This document shows, in pieces, positions 26,794 through 37,501 of a DNA stretch of 64,000 bases (its first letter is position 1; each line of letters opens with the position of its first letter). The notes beneath the pieces were generated by a model. It worked only from the letters and a program-made list of their open reading frames with translations. It was not told the origin of the DNA and did not search any database. This DNA is from Verrucomicrobiota bacterium (GTDB lineage Bacteria > Verrucomicrobiota > Verrucomicrobiia > Opitutales > UBA953), in assembly GCA_026397965.1 (NCBI GenBank), contig JAPLTU010000035.1:3892-67891 (forward strand), read 5' to 3'. The translations under genes and the position numbers were made by a program.

Positions 26794-28249
26794 ATGGGTC
26801 GAGGGCGAAGGCGAGGGCTGCCCAAATCTCTTCCACTGGCTCCAAGCCAATCGACAGACGCAATAAATCAGGGTCGAGGCCGGCCGCTCGAATCGTCTCC
26901 CGGCCCGCGGGAGTAGTGACCTCTTCGAAATGCGCCAACCATAAAAAAGGGGCAACAATGGTGAAGCCCAGGCCGAAGCTCGGCCCTTTCACCACGGGCA
27001 AGCGATCGTACACGGTACGCATTTCTTGACGTAGTTCGATCGTGACCAAGGCGCCGGCGCCGGCGCCCGGGCGCTGGATTTTTTGGAACGCGGCGGCCGT
27101 GGCTCCGTCTTTGGCCGTGCGCACGCGCGCGACGGCTGGATGAGCCGCCAGCCGGCGGGTAATCTCTACGGCGGTGGCAGAAAGCTGGGCCGTGACTTCG
27201 CCCATCCGGCCGATTTGGTCGGCTAAAGCAATTTGGTCGAGTCCGTGCAACTCATCGAGATTCGCTTTGGCCTCTCGCGCTAACTCCGCGGCATCGGGTC
27301 GGGAAGGATTGACCGCCAAGACTCCGGCCATCACGTCGCCTTCAGAAGCCGCATACTTTGTGAGACTCGAACAAAGGATATCCGCATGCGGTAAGACATC
27401 GACCGTCGCCAAGCCCACCGAACTTGGGTCGAGCAGAAGCTTGGCTTCATAGTGATCGCATAAGGAACGGAGCGCGCTGATGTCGGCCGTTTCTAATTGG
27501 GGGTTATTCGGCACCTCGGTGAAAACGCCCGCCACTATTCCGGTGGCTAAGATTTTTTCAACGGCCGCCAAATCACGGACGTCCGCAATGAAATGACGAG
27601 GGGCGTCCAGGGCTTTCTCCAACAGCCGCGTCGAGTCTACGTAAAGCCATCCGAGCTGAATCCAATCTTTCCGACCGCGCGGGCGCTGCACGAAATTCAC
27701 CGCGTTGATGGCGGCCTCCACCGCATTCATGCCTGAGGTGGTGATGTGGATTTCTTCGGCGGAGACGCCTGCCAGATAGGGTCCGAGTGTCTGACGAATC
27801 CGGGCCAAAGTTTGCGCCGTTTCTCCGGTGGCGTTCCCTTTTAAATAGGCTTCCGCTTGGCGAGAAGAGATCAAGGTGCCCGTGTGTTGGACGAATTTAT
27901 GAAGTCTCTCCGCGGCAGGGCCGGCTGGTGTCGTCAACAAGACGAAATCTCCCACGTCGTCGAGCGACGCGACTGACGCCCCAGCCCTCCGGGCGAGCTG
28001 TTCGGCAGCGCGGCGCGAAACCAGGGGGAAAAGCATTCCGGAGCGTCCCAACTCTTTGGCGGCGGCGCTCGCCGCATGCGTCACCAGTTCATTCCGAACA
28101 AAACGCGGATAACCGGCACGAATTTTTTCCCACACGCGCACTTCTTTCCGCTCATAACTTTCCACATCGGCCAGGGTCGGCAGACAGACGACCGTCGCAT
28201 GCGGCGAGTCGGGCACCAAGGCACCGAGGGGCGGAGAAACCAGGGCCAC
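26792..28249 (-). CDS. Cystathionine gamma-synthase-like PLP enzyme
   Basis: A 485-residue fold-type I PLP enzyme of the Cys/Met metabolism group. The PLP lysine lies in SSLTKYAASEGDVMAG, the pre-lysine Asp in LLLDPSSVG, and the C-terminus (LLRLSIGLEPVEEIWAAL) is typical. It is about 90 residues longer than MetB because of an N-terminal domain (PHATVVCLPTLADVESYE ... GYPRFVRNELV) that, from memory, resembles the fungal STR2 type. Product is probably cystathionine from an activated homoserine, but lyase activity is possible. GTG start at 28249, three bases after lysA; the pair suggests aspartate-family amino acid synthesis. Confidence 0.8.
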   Translation of the reverse strand: MALVSPPLGALVPDSPHATVVCLPTLADVESYERKEVRVWEKIRAGYPRFVRNELVTHAASAAAKELGRSGMLFPLVSRRAAEQLARRAGASVASLDDVGDFVLLTTPAGPAAERLHKFVQHTGTLISSRQAEAYLKGNATGETAQTLARIRQTLGPYLAGVSAEEIHITTSGMNAVEAAINAVNFVQRPRGRKDWIQLGWLYVDSTRLLEKALDAPRHFIADVRDLAAVEKILATGIVAGVFTEVPNNPQLETADISALRSLCDHYEAKLLLDPSSVGLATVDVLPHADILCSSLTKYAASEGDVMAGVLAVNPSRPDAAELAREAKANLDELHGLDQIALADQIGRMGEVTAQLSATAVEITRRLAAHPAVARVRTAKDGATAAAFQKIQRPGAGAGALVTIELRQEMRTVYDRLPVVKGPSFGLGFTIVAPFLWLAHFEEVTTPAGRETIRAAGLDPDLLRLSIGLEPVEEIWAALAFALDP

Positions 28250-28252
28250 GAA

Positions 28253-29509
28253 TCAAAGCCCCTCCGCGAGGGTTTCGTTTTGGATGATTTGCGCGAGCGA
28301 CTGACGGCGACGAATCAAAAGAGTGTGGCCATCATTTTTTATCAAGACCTCCGGCGCTTCGGGGAAGGAATTATAATTCTTCGTACTCATGCCGGCGCAA
28401 TAAGCCCCGGCACCGCCTAAGACGCAAAGGTCGCCCGCGGTGGCTTCGGGTAAATGACGAGTGGCCAGCGTCTCGGGTTCACCTGGCGCGCAACTGATCA
28501 AATCGCCGGACTCACAGCAATGCCCGACGATAACATAATCCCGCTTCTGGTCATTAGGCTTCGCCTGATAGAGGTAGGCCGGATGCTGCGCTCCATAAAG
28601 CGAGGGTCGGAGAATTTCCGTCATTCCGGAATCAAGTTTTAGAAACTCACGGGTCCCGGTCGAAACAACATCTTGCACGTGACAAAGTACGGCGCCGGCA
28701 TTGGCGACCAAGAACGTGCCAGGTTCGATTTCCAGCTGGAGCTTACGGCCGTCTTCTTGCGCGAATTTTTCAAAGGCTGCCTGCACCGGCGCGCCAATCA
28801 GTTGAGGGTCGGTTCCCTTCTCGCCCGCCACCCGCGCCACCTTATAACCGCCGCCAAGATTCAATGTCACCGCTGAAGGAAAACGACGCACGAGGGCGAG
28901 GCTGGCAGCCGAGACCTCTTGCCAGATGACTGGGTCGCTGCCCGAACCGATGTGCGTATGGATCCGCACGATTTTAAGCTGATACTTCGCTGCGATGGCC
29001 TGAACTTGCTCCGCCCATTCATGCCAAATACCGAAGGAGGAATCCGATCCACCCACGTTAGTCTTACCCGTCCCACCCGATCCCCGACCGGGATTAAAAC
29101 GCAAACCGACCTGATGGCCGGGGAGTGCTTGGCCGATTCGCTCCAACTGTGACAAAGAACAGGCGTTGGCGTGGACCCCCTGCTTAAGCAACTCGGCAAA
29201 ATCTCCGGGGAGCTCTTGGGATGAAAGTGAAATCCGCTCGGCGGTGATGCCTGCAAAGAGAGCTCGACGAACCTCAAAGCCGGAGCTGGCGTCAAAATGG
29301 AGACCCAGGCGGGCGAAGATCTTAAGTACCGACGCATTCGGGCAGGCCTTCATCGCGAAACGCACGGTGAGACCGAACGCATTCGGAAAGGCCAACATCG
29401 CCTTCGCCTGAGTCTCGAGGGTGGCTTGATCGTAGACGTAACAGGGGGTGCCATGCGCCGCCGCAATTTGTTGGGCCGTTGTCGGCGAGAGGAAGGGGTG
29501 GGTTTCCAC
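28253..29509 (-). CDS. lysA: Diaminopimelate decarboxylase
   Basis: A fold-type III PLP decarboxylase of 418 residues making L-lysine from meso-diaminopimelate. PLP-binding Lys in [16 protein letters not shown], the phosphate-binding [18 protein letters not shown] and the C-terminal GHCCESGD and [16 protein letters not shown] segments appear in the expected order. The GAYCAGM sequence replaces the common GAYxxxM tyrosine context but keeps the Tyr. Carboxynorspermidine decarboxylase belongs to the same family, but the length and CESGD motif favour LysA. GTG start at 29509; divergent from mnmE. Confidence 0.85.
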   Translation of the reverse strand: METHPFLSPTTAQQIAAAHGTPCYVYDQATLETQAKAMLAFPNAFGLTVRFAMKACPNASVLKIFARLGLHFDASSGFEVRRALFAGITAERISLSSQELPGDFAELLKQGVHANACSLSQLERIGQALPGHQVGLRFNPGRGSGGTGKTNVGGSDSSFGIWHEWAEQVQAIAAKYQLKIVRIHTHIGSGSDPVIWQEVSAASLALVRRFPSAVTLNLGGGYKVARVAGEKGTDPQLIGAPVQAAFEKFAQEDGRKLQLEIEPGTFLVANAGAVLCHVQDVVSTGTREFLKLDSGMTEILRPSLYGAQHPAYLYQAKPNDQKRDYVIVGHCCESGDLISCAPGEPETLATRHLPEATAGDLCVLGGAGAYCAGMSTKNYNSFPEAPEVLIKNDGHTLLIRRRQSLAQIIQNETLAEGL

Positions 29510-29630
29510 GGTAGTGATGGGCGGACTTTGGCACGACCTCCCCGCCCTTCCAGCCTTTTTGCAATCCTATGACACCGCTTGCCTCCCCCGCAGTCGCCCC
29601 TTGGGATGGGACTCTCCTTATATACCGCCC

Positions 29631-30989
29631 ATGTCCTCCGCCGAAACGATTGTCGCTGCCGCCACCCCTGCCGGGCGCTCGGCCCTTGCCGTTCTGCGGA
29701 TCGACGGCCCTCTGGCGGTCAAGATCGCAACCGAAGCGCTGCAGCGTAAAACAACTCTCGCCGAACGCCAGGCCACCCCCGCTATCTGGCGAGACGTTGC
29801 CGGGAAGCCGATCGATCAAATCGTCGCCGTCCTTTGGTGCGCGGGAAAATCTTTCACGGGCAATGACTCGCTGGAAATCACCTGCCACGGTAATCCCCTA
29901 CTCGTTCGCCGGCTGACCGAAGATTGCCTAGCTCGCGGCGGCCGCATGGCCGAGCCCGGCGAGTTCACGCGGCGCGCCTTTCTCGCCGGCCGGATGGACC
30001 TCACCCAAGCGGAAGCCGTGGCCGATCTCATCCATGCCAGTTCTGAGCGCGCGCTCATCTCCGCTCGCCGGATGCTGGCCGGCGAACTCGGACAGAAAAT
30101 CGCCAACTGGACCGACCGGCTCTTGCAAGTCCTGGCTGAACTGGAAGCGCACATTGATTTTCCGGAAGAAGACCTACCCGTCGAAGACCCCACGGGACCC
30201 GCATCCAGATTGGTCGGAATGGCGTCAGAACTTAATGGATACGCTCGGACCGCCCGGCACGACAGCGCGCTCCGCGATGGATTGAGAATCGCGGTCGTCG
30301 GCGCCCCGAACGCAGGTAAGTCCAGTTTGCTTAACCTATTGGCCGGAGCCGAGCGCGCGCTCGTCAGCGCCGAACCGGGCACCACGCGCGATTACTTGGA
30401 AGCGCCCATCGCTGGCCTGCCACTGCACGTGACAGCCGTCGATACCGCTGGCCTCCGCGTCGGCGGCACCGCGCTCGAAAATGCCGGGATGCTTCGCTCC
30501 CTTGAGCAAGCGCGCGCGGCGCATTTTCTGGTTCTCGTCGTCGACGCTTCCGTTAAGCCCCCTGCCCTGCCGCCGGAATTAACAATACTCTTGGACATCA
30601 AGCGTACGCTCGTGATCGCCAATAAATCTGACTTACCCGAAGCGGCCGAACAGCAGGATTTTTTGCCACACTTTACCAAGCTGCGAACCTGCCTTTTGCA
30701 CGGCGAAGATGCCGAGCCTCTTCGGGCCCGCCTCGGTGCCATCTTAATTGAACGCGAGGTCGCCCCGGGCGCCGAAGATTTGGTCGTCAGTGTCCGCCAT
30801 GCCGATGCCCTCCAGCGGGCGGCCGAAGCCCTGTTGCTTGCCCATGGCCACCTCAAAGCCCCCATCCAAACGGAGCTTGCCGCCGCCCGAGGGCGGGAGG
30901 CCCTGGACGCCCTCGGGGAGGTCGTGGGTCGAATTGATAATGAGCGTATGCTGGACAAGCTCTTTGCTTCCTTCTGCATTGGTAAGTGA
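29631..30989 (+). CDS. mnmE: tRNA modification GTPase MnmE
   Basis: With MnmG installs the carboxymethylaminomethyl group at U34 of several tRNAs. 452 residues: N-terminal tetrahydrofolate-binding domain (ETIVAAATPAGRSALAVLRIDG), helical domain, G domain from about residue 223 (G1 GAPNAGKSS, G3 DTAGLR, G4 NKSD) and the obligatory C-terminal CIGK. ATG at 29631 gives the conserved MSSAETIVAA start; longer readings cross the intergenic region shared with lysA. mnmG follows after 24 bases that form a hairpin. Confidence 0.96.
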   Translation: MSSAETIVAAATPAGRSALAVLRIDGPLAVKIATEALQRKTTLAERQATPAIWRDVAGKPIDQIVAVLWCAGKSFTGNDSLEITCHGNPLLVRRLTEDCLARGGRMAEPGEFTRRAFLAGRMDLTQAEAVADLIHASSERALISARRMLAGELGQKIANWTDRLLQVLAELEAHIDFPEEDLPVEDPTGPASRLVGMASELNGYARTARHDSALRDGLRIAVVGAPNAGKSSLLNLLAGAERALVSAEPGTTRDYLEAPIAGLPLHVTAVDTAGLRVGGTALENAGMLRSLEQARAAHFLVLVVDASVKPPALPPELTILLDIKRTLVIANKSDLPEAAEQQDFLPHFTKLRTCLLHGEDAEPLRARLGAILIEREVAPGAEDLVVSVRHADALQRAAEALLLAHGHLKAPIQTELAAARGREALDALGEVVGRIDNERMLDKLFASFCIGK

Positions 30990-31009
30990 TTCTCTCCTCC
31001 TGGAGAGAA
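30990..31009 (+). promoter_or_regulatory. Hairpin covering the mnmG ribosome-binding site
   Basis: TTCTCTCC-TCCT-GGAGAGAA is a perfect eight-pair stem with a four-base loop. It begins right after the mnmE stop (30987-30989). Its 3' arm carries the Shine-Dalgarno GGAG (31002-31005), eight bases before the mnmG ATG at 31014. A ribosome finishing mnmE would open the stem, so this can couple mnmG translation to mnmE. Confidence 0.65.
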
Positions 31010-31013
31010 GCTT

Positions 31014-32897
<1,884 letters not shown>

Positions 32898-32911
32898 CAG
32901 GGTAGGGAATT

Positions 32912-32931
32912 GTTGTTCCACGTGGAACAAC
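32912..32931. other. parS-like centromere site downstream of mnmG
   Basis: A 20-base perfect palindrome with the same 18-base core as the site at 31749, 14 bases after the mnmG stop and 1,163 bases from the first. Two identical copies at this density, one intergenic, are strong evidence for a ParB-binding cluster rather than chance. Confidence 0.88.
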
Positions 32932-32976
32932 CAATGTGAAGATTGTCAAAAGGAAGGGTTACAGTTATGTTTCTTT

Positions 32977-33017
32977 ATTATGTAAGTTATTATTTTATAA
33001 GGACTTACATAATTTTT
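32977..33017. other. AT-rich stem-loop in the mnmG/response-regulator gap
   Basis: ATTATGTAAGT (32977-32987) and ACTTACATAAT (33003-33013) form a perfect 11-pair stem with a 15-base loop, followed by a short T run. The rest of the 209-base gap (32898-33106) is strongly AT-rich, with TATAAATAATATAATAA just before the response regulator. It may be an mnmG terminator, a regulator site or part of a segregation/origin region; sequence alone does not decide. Confidence 0.5.
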
Positions 33018-33106
33018 CACCTGTTTTAACCCAACCGTTTCAATTGTCACCTAACTCTGGCGATTCGGAAGGATAGGTATAAATAATATAATAACTTAAA
33101 CAAATC

Positions 33107-33802
33107 ATGGACGCTGAACATCTCAAACAAATCCTTATTGTCGACGACGAGTCCGATGTCACGGAACTGTTGGATTATAAATTCCGGCAGGCAGGTTATG
33201 CCGTGCGCACCCTGAACGACCCGCTGAGGGCTCTCGGCCTGGCGAGGGACTTTCGCCCTGATCTTATCATCCTAGATGTCATGATGCCCGAGCTCACAGG
33301 CGTCCAGTTGCTGCGCATGGTACGGTCGGACGCTCTCCTGCAAGACACCCCGGTGATTCTCCTCACAGCCAAAACCGAAACGGCCGACAAAGTAAAAGGC
33401 CTCGAGTCGGGAGCCGACGATTATGTCAGCAAACCTTTTGATGTCCGTGAATTAATGCTACGCGCCCAGGCGCTTTTACGGCGGGCAAAATCGGCGGCCG
33501 CCAAGCCCTCGACACGACTCGCGGCAGGTGCGCTGCTTTTGGATATCGAACGGCATGAAGTCTCCTCCCAAGGCAAAACCGTAGAACTCACCGCGACCGA
33601 ATTCAAGTTATTGCGGCTGATGTTAGAACGCAAAGGGCGCGTACAATCTCGCGAAGAGTTGCTGTCCGATGTTTGGAATTATTCTCCGGACCTCGAAACT
33701 CGGACGGTCGATACACATGTCCGTCGCTTACGCGAAAAATTGGGTCCCGCGGGAGATGTCATCGAAACTGTCCGCGGGGTAGGGTATCGCGTCGCGGGGT
33801 AA
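33107..33802 (+). CDS. PhoB/OmpR-family response regulator
   Basis: A 231-residue two-domain regulator: receiver with acidic pocket VDDESD, phosphorylatable Asp 57 in LIILDVMMP, switch Thr in LLTAKTE and Lys in YVSKPFDV, then an OmpR-type winged helix (LTATEFKLLRLMLERKGRVQSREELLSDVW; TVDTHVRRLREKLG). The histidine kinase follows after 45 bases. A PhoR-like PAS-HisKA partner and a PstS-like gene 2 kb away favour phosphate control, though this is inference. Confidence 0.9.
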   Translation: MDAEHLKQILIVDDESDVTELLDYKFRQAGYAVRTLNDPLRALGLARDFRPDLIILDVMMPELTGVQLLRMVRSDALLQDTPVILLTAKTETADKVKGLESGADDYVSKPFDVRELMLRAQALLRRAKSAAAKPSTRLAAGALLLDIERHEVSSQGKTVELTATEFKLLRLMLERKGRVQSREELLSDVWNYSPDLETRTVDTHVRRLREKLGPAGDVIETVRGVGYRVAG

Positions 33803-33847
33803 TCGGCTTTGCTCTCGCCCGTTCTCTAATCCCTGTCATCTTAGGCG

Positions 33848-35092
33848 ATGATGACTTGGCTTCCGTGGATTCTCCTCATCGCGCTTTCGGTCGTCGCGGC
33901 TTGGTGCGTCGCAGAAATCAACCGCTTGATTCGCTGGGCCCGGCGCGCCTTGCTCCGCGGCGATGCGGGCGGCCGTCCGTCCGGTCGTTTGGCTTCGGCA
34001 CTTAAGTTGGATGAGTTATTTCTTTCGATCGAAAGTCGGGCACTGACGGAAAACGAAAACCGCGCCGCGGCTTCCCGCCGAATCGAAGCCTTGCTGGCAC
34101 CCCTTACGGATGCGGTCCTCGTCGTGGATGCGCAAGATCGCTTGCGCCTCGCTAATCCAGCAGCGATCACGCTCTTCGGTCTGCCAGAAAAAACGGGGTG
34201 GGGCTCCATCGTGCCGTTAGTAAAAAGTGCTGACTTCATCGAGCTCGTACATCGCGTCCGCCAAGAGGGCGGGGGACGTTCGACGCTCTTGCTTAATCGC
34301 GCGCCCTTGGCTGACGTCTGGATCCAAGCCGCCGGAGCCCTCACCGACCCCGAAGGATTCGGCGAAGATGCGGCCATCTTTGTCTTAGCAGACGTCACCG
34401 CCCTCAAACGACTTCAAGCCATGGAGCGGGATTTCATCACCAATGTCTCCCATGACCTGCGGACTCCAGTGACGATTTTGCGCGGTTATGCTGAAACCTT
34501 GGCCGATGACCATGACACGATGTCGGTCGCGGACCGCGGTCGCTTTGTCCAAAAAATCGTCAGCTCCGTCGGACGCCTCCAAGGGCTGGTCGAAGGCTTG
34601 CTCGCGCTTGCGAGCCTTGAGACCGCCCAAAGCGTCCAACGTGAAGCCGGTGCCCTCCACCGGGCCATCCGGGAGGTGGTCGATGCCTATGACGCCCGGT
34701 GCCGTGCCGTCGGGGTGACGCTCGCGCTCTCCTTAAATGCGGCCGAAGATTCGGCGGCCGATCCGGTCCAAACTCACCGTTTAGTCCAAAATTTATTAGA
34801 CAATGCCTTGGCGCACGCGGCCGGGGTGACACTCATCCAGATCACGACCGCCAACCTGCCCAAGGGCGTCGAGCTCTGTGTCGAAGATAATGGGGGAGGG
34901 GTCCCCAGCACAGATCTACCACGGCTCTTTGACCGTTTCTATCGCACCGACAAGTCCCGCCAAGCCGGAGGCAGCGGGCTTGGGCTCAGCATCGTCAGAC
35001 AGGTGGCTGAACTTCATGGCGGCTCCGCCACCGCTGAGCCGGCTCGCCCCAGAGGTCTAAAGGTGACGGTTACCTTCCCTGGAGCCGCCTAA
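33848..35092 (+). CDS. PhoR-like sensor histidine kinase
   Basis: 414 residues. One or two N-terminal hydrophobic stretches in 3-22, no periplasmic sensor loop, a PAS-like segment (about 78-185), HisKA with the phosphoacceptor His 202 in FITNVSHDLRTPV, and HATPase_c with N box QNLLDNALAHA, G1 VEDNGGGV, F box LFDRFYR and G2 GGSGLGLSIV. Without a periplasmic domain it probably senses through the membrane or a partner protein, as PhoR does with the Pst system. ATG at 33848; a second ATG directly follows. A terminator lies eight bases after the stop region. Confidence 0.9.
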   Translation: MMTWLPWILLIALSVVAAWCVAEINRLIRWARRALLRGDAGGRPSGRLASALKLDELFLSIESRALTENENRAAASRRIEALLAPLTDAVLVVDAQDRLRLANPAAITLFGLPEKTGWGSIVPLVKSADFIELVHRVRQEGGGRSTLLLNRAPLADVWIQAAGALTDPEGFGEDAAIFVLADVTALKRLQAMERDFITNVSHDLRTPVTILRGYAETLADDHDTMSVADRGRFVQKIVSSVGRLQGLVEGLLALASLETAQSVQREAGALHRAIREVVDAYDARCRAVGVTLALSLNAAEDSAADPVQTHRLVQNLLDNALAHAAGVTLIQITTANLPKGVELCVEDNGGGVPSTDLPRLFDRFYRTDKSRQAGGSGLGLSIVRQVAELHGGSATAEPARPRGLKVTVTFPGAA

Positions 35093-35105
35093 GGGTAGCC
35101 CCATG

Positions 35106-35134
35106 AAAAACCCGCCGAACTTCGGCGGGTTTTT
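35106..35134 (+). terminator. Intrinsic terminator after the PhoR-like gene
   Basis: AAAAACCCGCCGAA pairs with TTCGGCGGGTTTTT around a tight centre and ends in a T tract, 14 bases after the kinase stop. The symmetric A/T flanks mean it could also stop transcripts from the tRNA-Gly gene, which is on the other strand. Confidence 0.92.
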
Positions 35135-35149
35135 GCTCCCTCATTAAAG

Positions 35150-35224
35150 TGGAGCGCGCGACTGGACTTGAACCAGCAACAGCCACCTTGGCAAGGTGGT
35201 ACTCTACCATTGAGCTACACGCGC
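35150..35224 (-). tRNA. tRNA-Gly (GCC)
   Basis: On the minus strand the acceptor GCGCGTG pairs with CGCGCGC (one G-U), the D-arm reads TAGCTCAATGGTAGAGT, the anticodon stem CCACC/GGTGG holds the loop TTGCCAA (anticodon GCC), and the T-arm is GCTGG-TTCAAGT-CCAGT. The discriminator base is T and the 3' CCA is encoded (35150-35152). It lies between the PhoR-like kinase gene and the PstS-like gene. Confidence 0.96.
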
Positions 35225-35250
35225 ACTCGGAGGAAAGCAGACCAAACGCC

Positions 35251-36117
35251 CTAGCGGGTGTCAAGCCTTTGGGCAAAACGGTCTCGGATAGGCTTGGGAG
35301 TAGGGTGCAGGCCAGCTTTTTCGAGCCGGCTTGCCGCCACATCAGACAGGAGCCACCTTACCACTGGCTTTAAATCTTCTAACTTATCCTGCCGGACAAA
35401 GAGAACCAAGGGCAGACGAAGAGGGTAGTCGCCGTTATAAATATTCATCTCGTCGGGCGAGTACGCCGTCGTCGAACTTCCAGGGCGGCCGTCCGCAACC
35501 TGCAACACGCGACCCACCGAACCCAAAGGCAATTGCGGCATGAGCTGCAAGGCGCTGGAGCGCGAAGCGACCAGGTCCGCCGCTAATTCCACGGAAATAT
35601 TCTGCCTTACGTCCGGACGGAAAATTGCTCCATTCAGAACAAGGCCCTGAAAGAGTTCTCGCACGAAAGAGTTATCAGGCGAACAGACTCCCGGCGTAAT
35701 TAACTCCGAACGAGTGACCCCAGGAACGTCGTTCCAATTAATCATCCGCTGTCTCGGGTCATTGGCAAAGACGCCAGACAAGGAGGCGAAATCGATATGA
35801 TCGATGGCATTCGAACGGTGCACCCCGACAATCACCGCGGCATTCGCGATGGGAAATTCTCGGAGTTTCAAATTGCCTGCCACCTTAGGCGTGGGCTCAC
35901 CGGGACGCTGAAATAGAATCGCAGCGAAGGCTTTCCCTTCGGCTAACGCTTTAGCACCAGGCAGGCTGCCCGAAAAATCTGCGGTTCCTTCCTTGCGAGA
36001 TGACTCAACGACCCCTTCAGTCAATGCCCAGGAAACGACGTCCGAGCCGACGAAATCAGCCGCGAACGCCGACCCCGCCGCCGCGATTAATAAAAATGAC
36101 CGGAACATGAATGTCAT
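35251..36117 (-). CDS. PstS-like periplasmic binding protein
   Basis: A 288-residue exported protein: signal peptide (residues 4-20, SFLLIAAAGSAFA), then a type-2 periplasmic binding fold. The segment HIDFASLSGVFANDPRQRMINWNDVPGVTRSEL resembles the phosphate-binding family signature (islaqlaaIFsG.i.nW.dl). Possibly senses or binds phosphate or another oxyanion; no permease genes are beside it. ATG at 36117 overlaps the stop of the NtrC-family regulator gene (ATGA), so the two are translated together, which suggests a sensory role. Confidence 0.65.
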   Translation of the reverse strand: MTFMFRSFLLIAAAGSAFAADFVGSDVVSWALTEGVVESSRKEGTADFSGSLPGAKALAEGKAFAAILFQRPGEPTPKVAGNLKLREFPIANAAVIVGVHRSNAIDHIDFASLSGVFANDPRQRMINWNDVPGVTRSELITPGVCSPDNSFVRELFQGLVLNGAIFRPDVRQNISVELAADLVASRSSALQLMPQLPLGSVGRVLQVADGRPGSSTTAYSPDEMNIYNGDYPLRLPLVLFVRQDKLEDLKPVVRWLLSDVAASRLEKAGLHPTPKPIRDRFAQRLDTR

Positions 36118-37496
36118 TGGGCCGGAAGTTCTGGGCCGGAATCCAACTCAGGCCATTGAAGTAATTTACGGTGCAACGTCCGGCGGGAAATCCCCATTAA
36201 TTCGGAGGCGCGGGTGCGATTACGACCAGCGGTCGCCAAGGCCTGTCGTAAAAGCTGTTTCTCGTTCTGTTCGCGATCAAGGACCAGGGCCGCTCCGCCG
36301 ACGGAATTAAAACGTGGTTGAATTTCAACCTGAGAGAAACGTGCGTCCAGATCGGCGGCGGCCACGACCTTGCCCGCGCGTAAAACCGCGAGGTTTTCAC
36401 AGGCATTCCGCAGCTCACGAATATTTCCCGGCCATCCATAATGAACGAGAATCGCTTCCGCCTCGGATGAAAGTTTGGCCGGCACGCTATTGTTCTCTTT
36501 GGCAAAACGGGCAAGGTAGTGTGCCAAAAGCAAAGGGATATCATCTTGCCGTTCGCAGAGCGATGGCAAGCGAAGCGGAACGACCGAAAGACGATAATAA
36601 AGGTCTTCGCGGAATTTGCCTTCGCGCACCATTTGGTTGAGGTCGCGATTCGTCGCGCAAACCAAGCGTATATCTAGGGCAATCGGACGGTGCGAACCCA
36701 GTCGCTCCACCGCCCTCGTCTCCAGAAAGCGGAGGAGTTTCACTTGGGTCGTGGCATCAATCTCACCGATTTCATCCAAGAACAAGGTGCCGCCGTCCGC
36801 TGACTCGAAGCGTCCAACACGGCGTTCCGTCGCTCCCGTGAACGCTCCTTTTTCGTGTCCGAAAAGTTCACTCTCCAGGAGGTTAGCCGGTATCGCCGCG
36901 CAATGCACCGCCATGAAGGGCCCTTTGGAACGATGGCTGGCCTGATGAATCATCTGCGCAAAAAGCTCCTTGCCCGTACCGGTATCGCCGAGGAGTAGCA
37001 CGGTCGCATTAGACGGCGCCACCGCGCGGACTTGTTCGATCGCACGCTGTAGGGAAGCGGAAGATCCCACGACTTCGCCGAGCGAAAATTTTCGATCCAA
37101 CCGCGTCTTCAGCGTAACGACTTCTTTTTCCGTCGAACGGGCCTTCAGTCCCCGTTCCAATAAGATTTCTACCTGACGCAAGTCCACGGGCTTCTGCATA
37201 AACCAATAGGCGCCACGGCTCATCGCCTGGACCGCGGTATCCACGTCGCCATAGGCAGTCATCATGATGCACACGGGTTGGTTGGCGAGTTTCAGAGCCC
37301 GTTCAATCACAGCCATCCCGTCTTCGCCCGCCATCCGTAAGTCGGTCAAGACCGCATCCGGAGGCACGTCCTGCATCAGGCGTATCGCCTCGGCGGCATC
37401 TTTCGCCACGAAGGTTTCATATTTATCTTCTAGGGCGGCCCGCAAACCTTCGCGCGAATGCTTCTCGTCATCGACGATCAGAACGGTGGGTTTCAT
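36114..37496 (-). CDS. NtrC-family sigma-54 response regulator
   Basis: 460 residues: receiver (VDDEKHSREG; Asp 52 in VLTDLRMAGEDG; KPVDL), AAA+ domain with Walker A GDTGTGKE (170-177), the sigma-54-contact loop GAFTGA (217-222), FLDEIGEID and the arginine-finger region, and a Fis-type helix-turn-helix at the C-terminus (RASELMGISRRTLHRKL). It activates sigma-54 promoters when phosphorylated; no kinase gene is adjacent. ATG at 37496 (MKPTVLIVDDE). Targets unknown; two sigma-54 promoters exist 23 kb away in this window. Confidence 0.92.
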   Translation of the reverse strand: MKPTVLIVDDEKHSREGLRAALEDKYETFVAKDAAEAIRLMQDVPPDAVLTDLRMAGEDGMAVIERALKLANQPVCIMMTAYGDVDTAVQAMSRGAYWFMQKPVDLRQVEILLERGLKARSTEKEVVTLKTRLDRKFSLGEVVGSSASLQRAIEQVRAVAPSNATVLLLGDTGTGKELFAQMIHQASHRSKGPFMAVHCAAIPANLLESELFGHEKGAFTGATERRVGRFESADGGTLFLDEIGEIDATTQVKLLRFLETRAVERLGSHRPIALDIRLVCATNRDLNQMVREGKFREDLYYRLSVVPLRLPSLCERQDDIPLLLAHYLARFAKENNSVPAKLSSEAEAILVHYGWPGNIRELRNACENLAVLRAGKVVAAADLDARFSQVEIQPRFNSVGGAALVLDREQNEKQLLRQALATAGRNRTRASELMGISRRTLHRKLLQWPELDSGPELPAQ

Positions 37497-37501
37497 AAAA
37501 A

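Noticed and set aside
29529-29544. TGGCAC in the lysA/mnmE gap as a sigma-54 promoter
   Set aside because: The -12 position reads CCCCG instead of TTGC.
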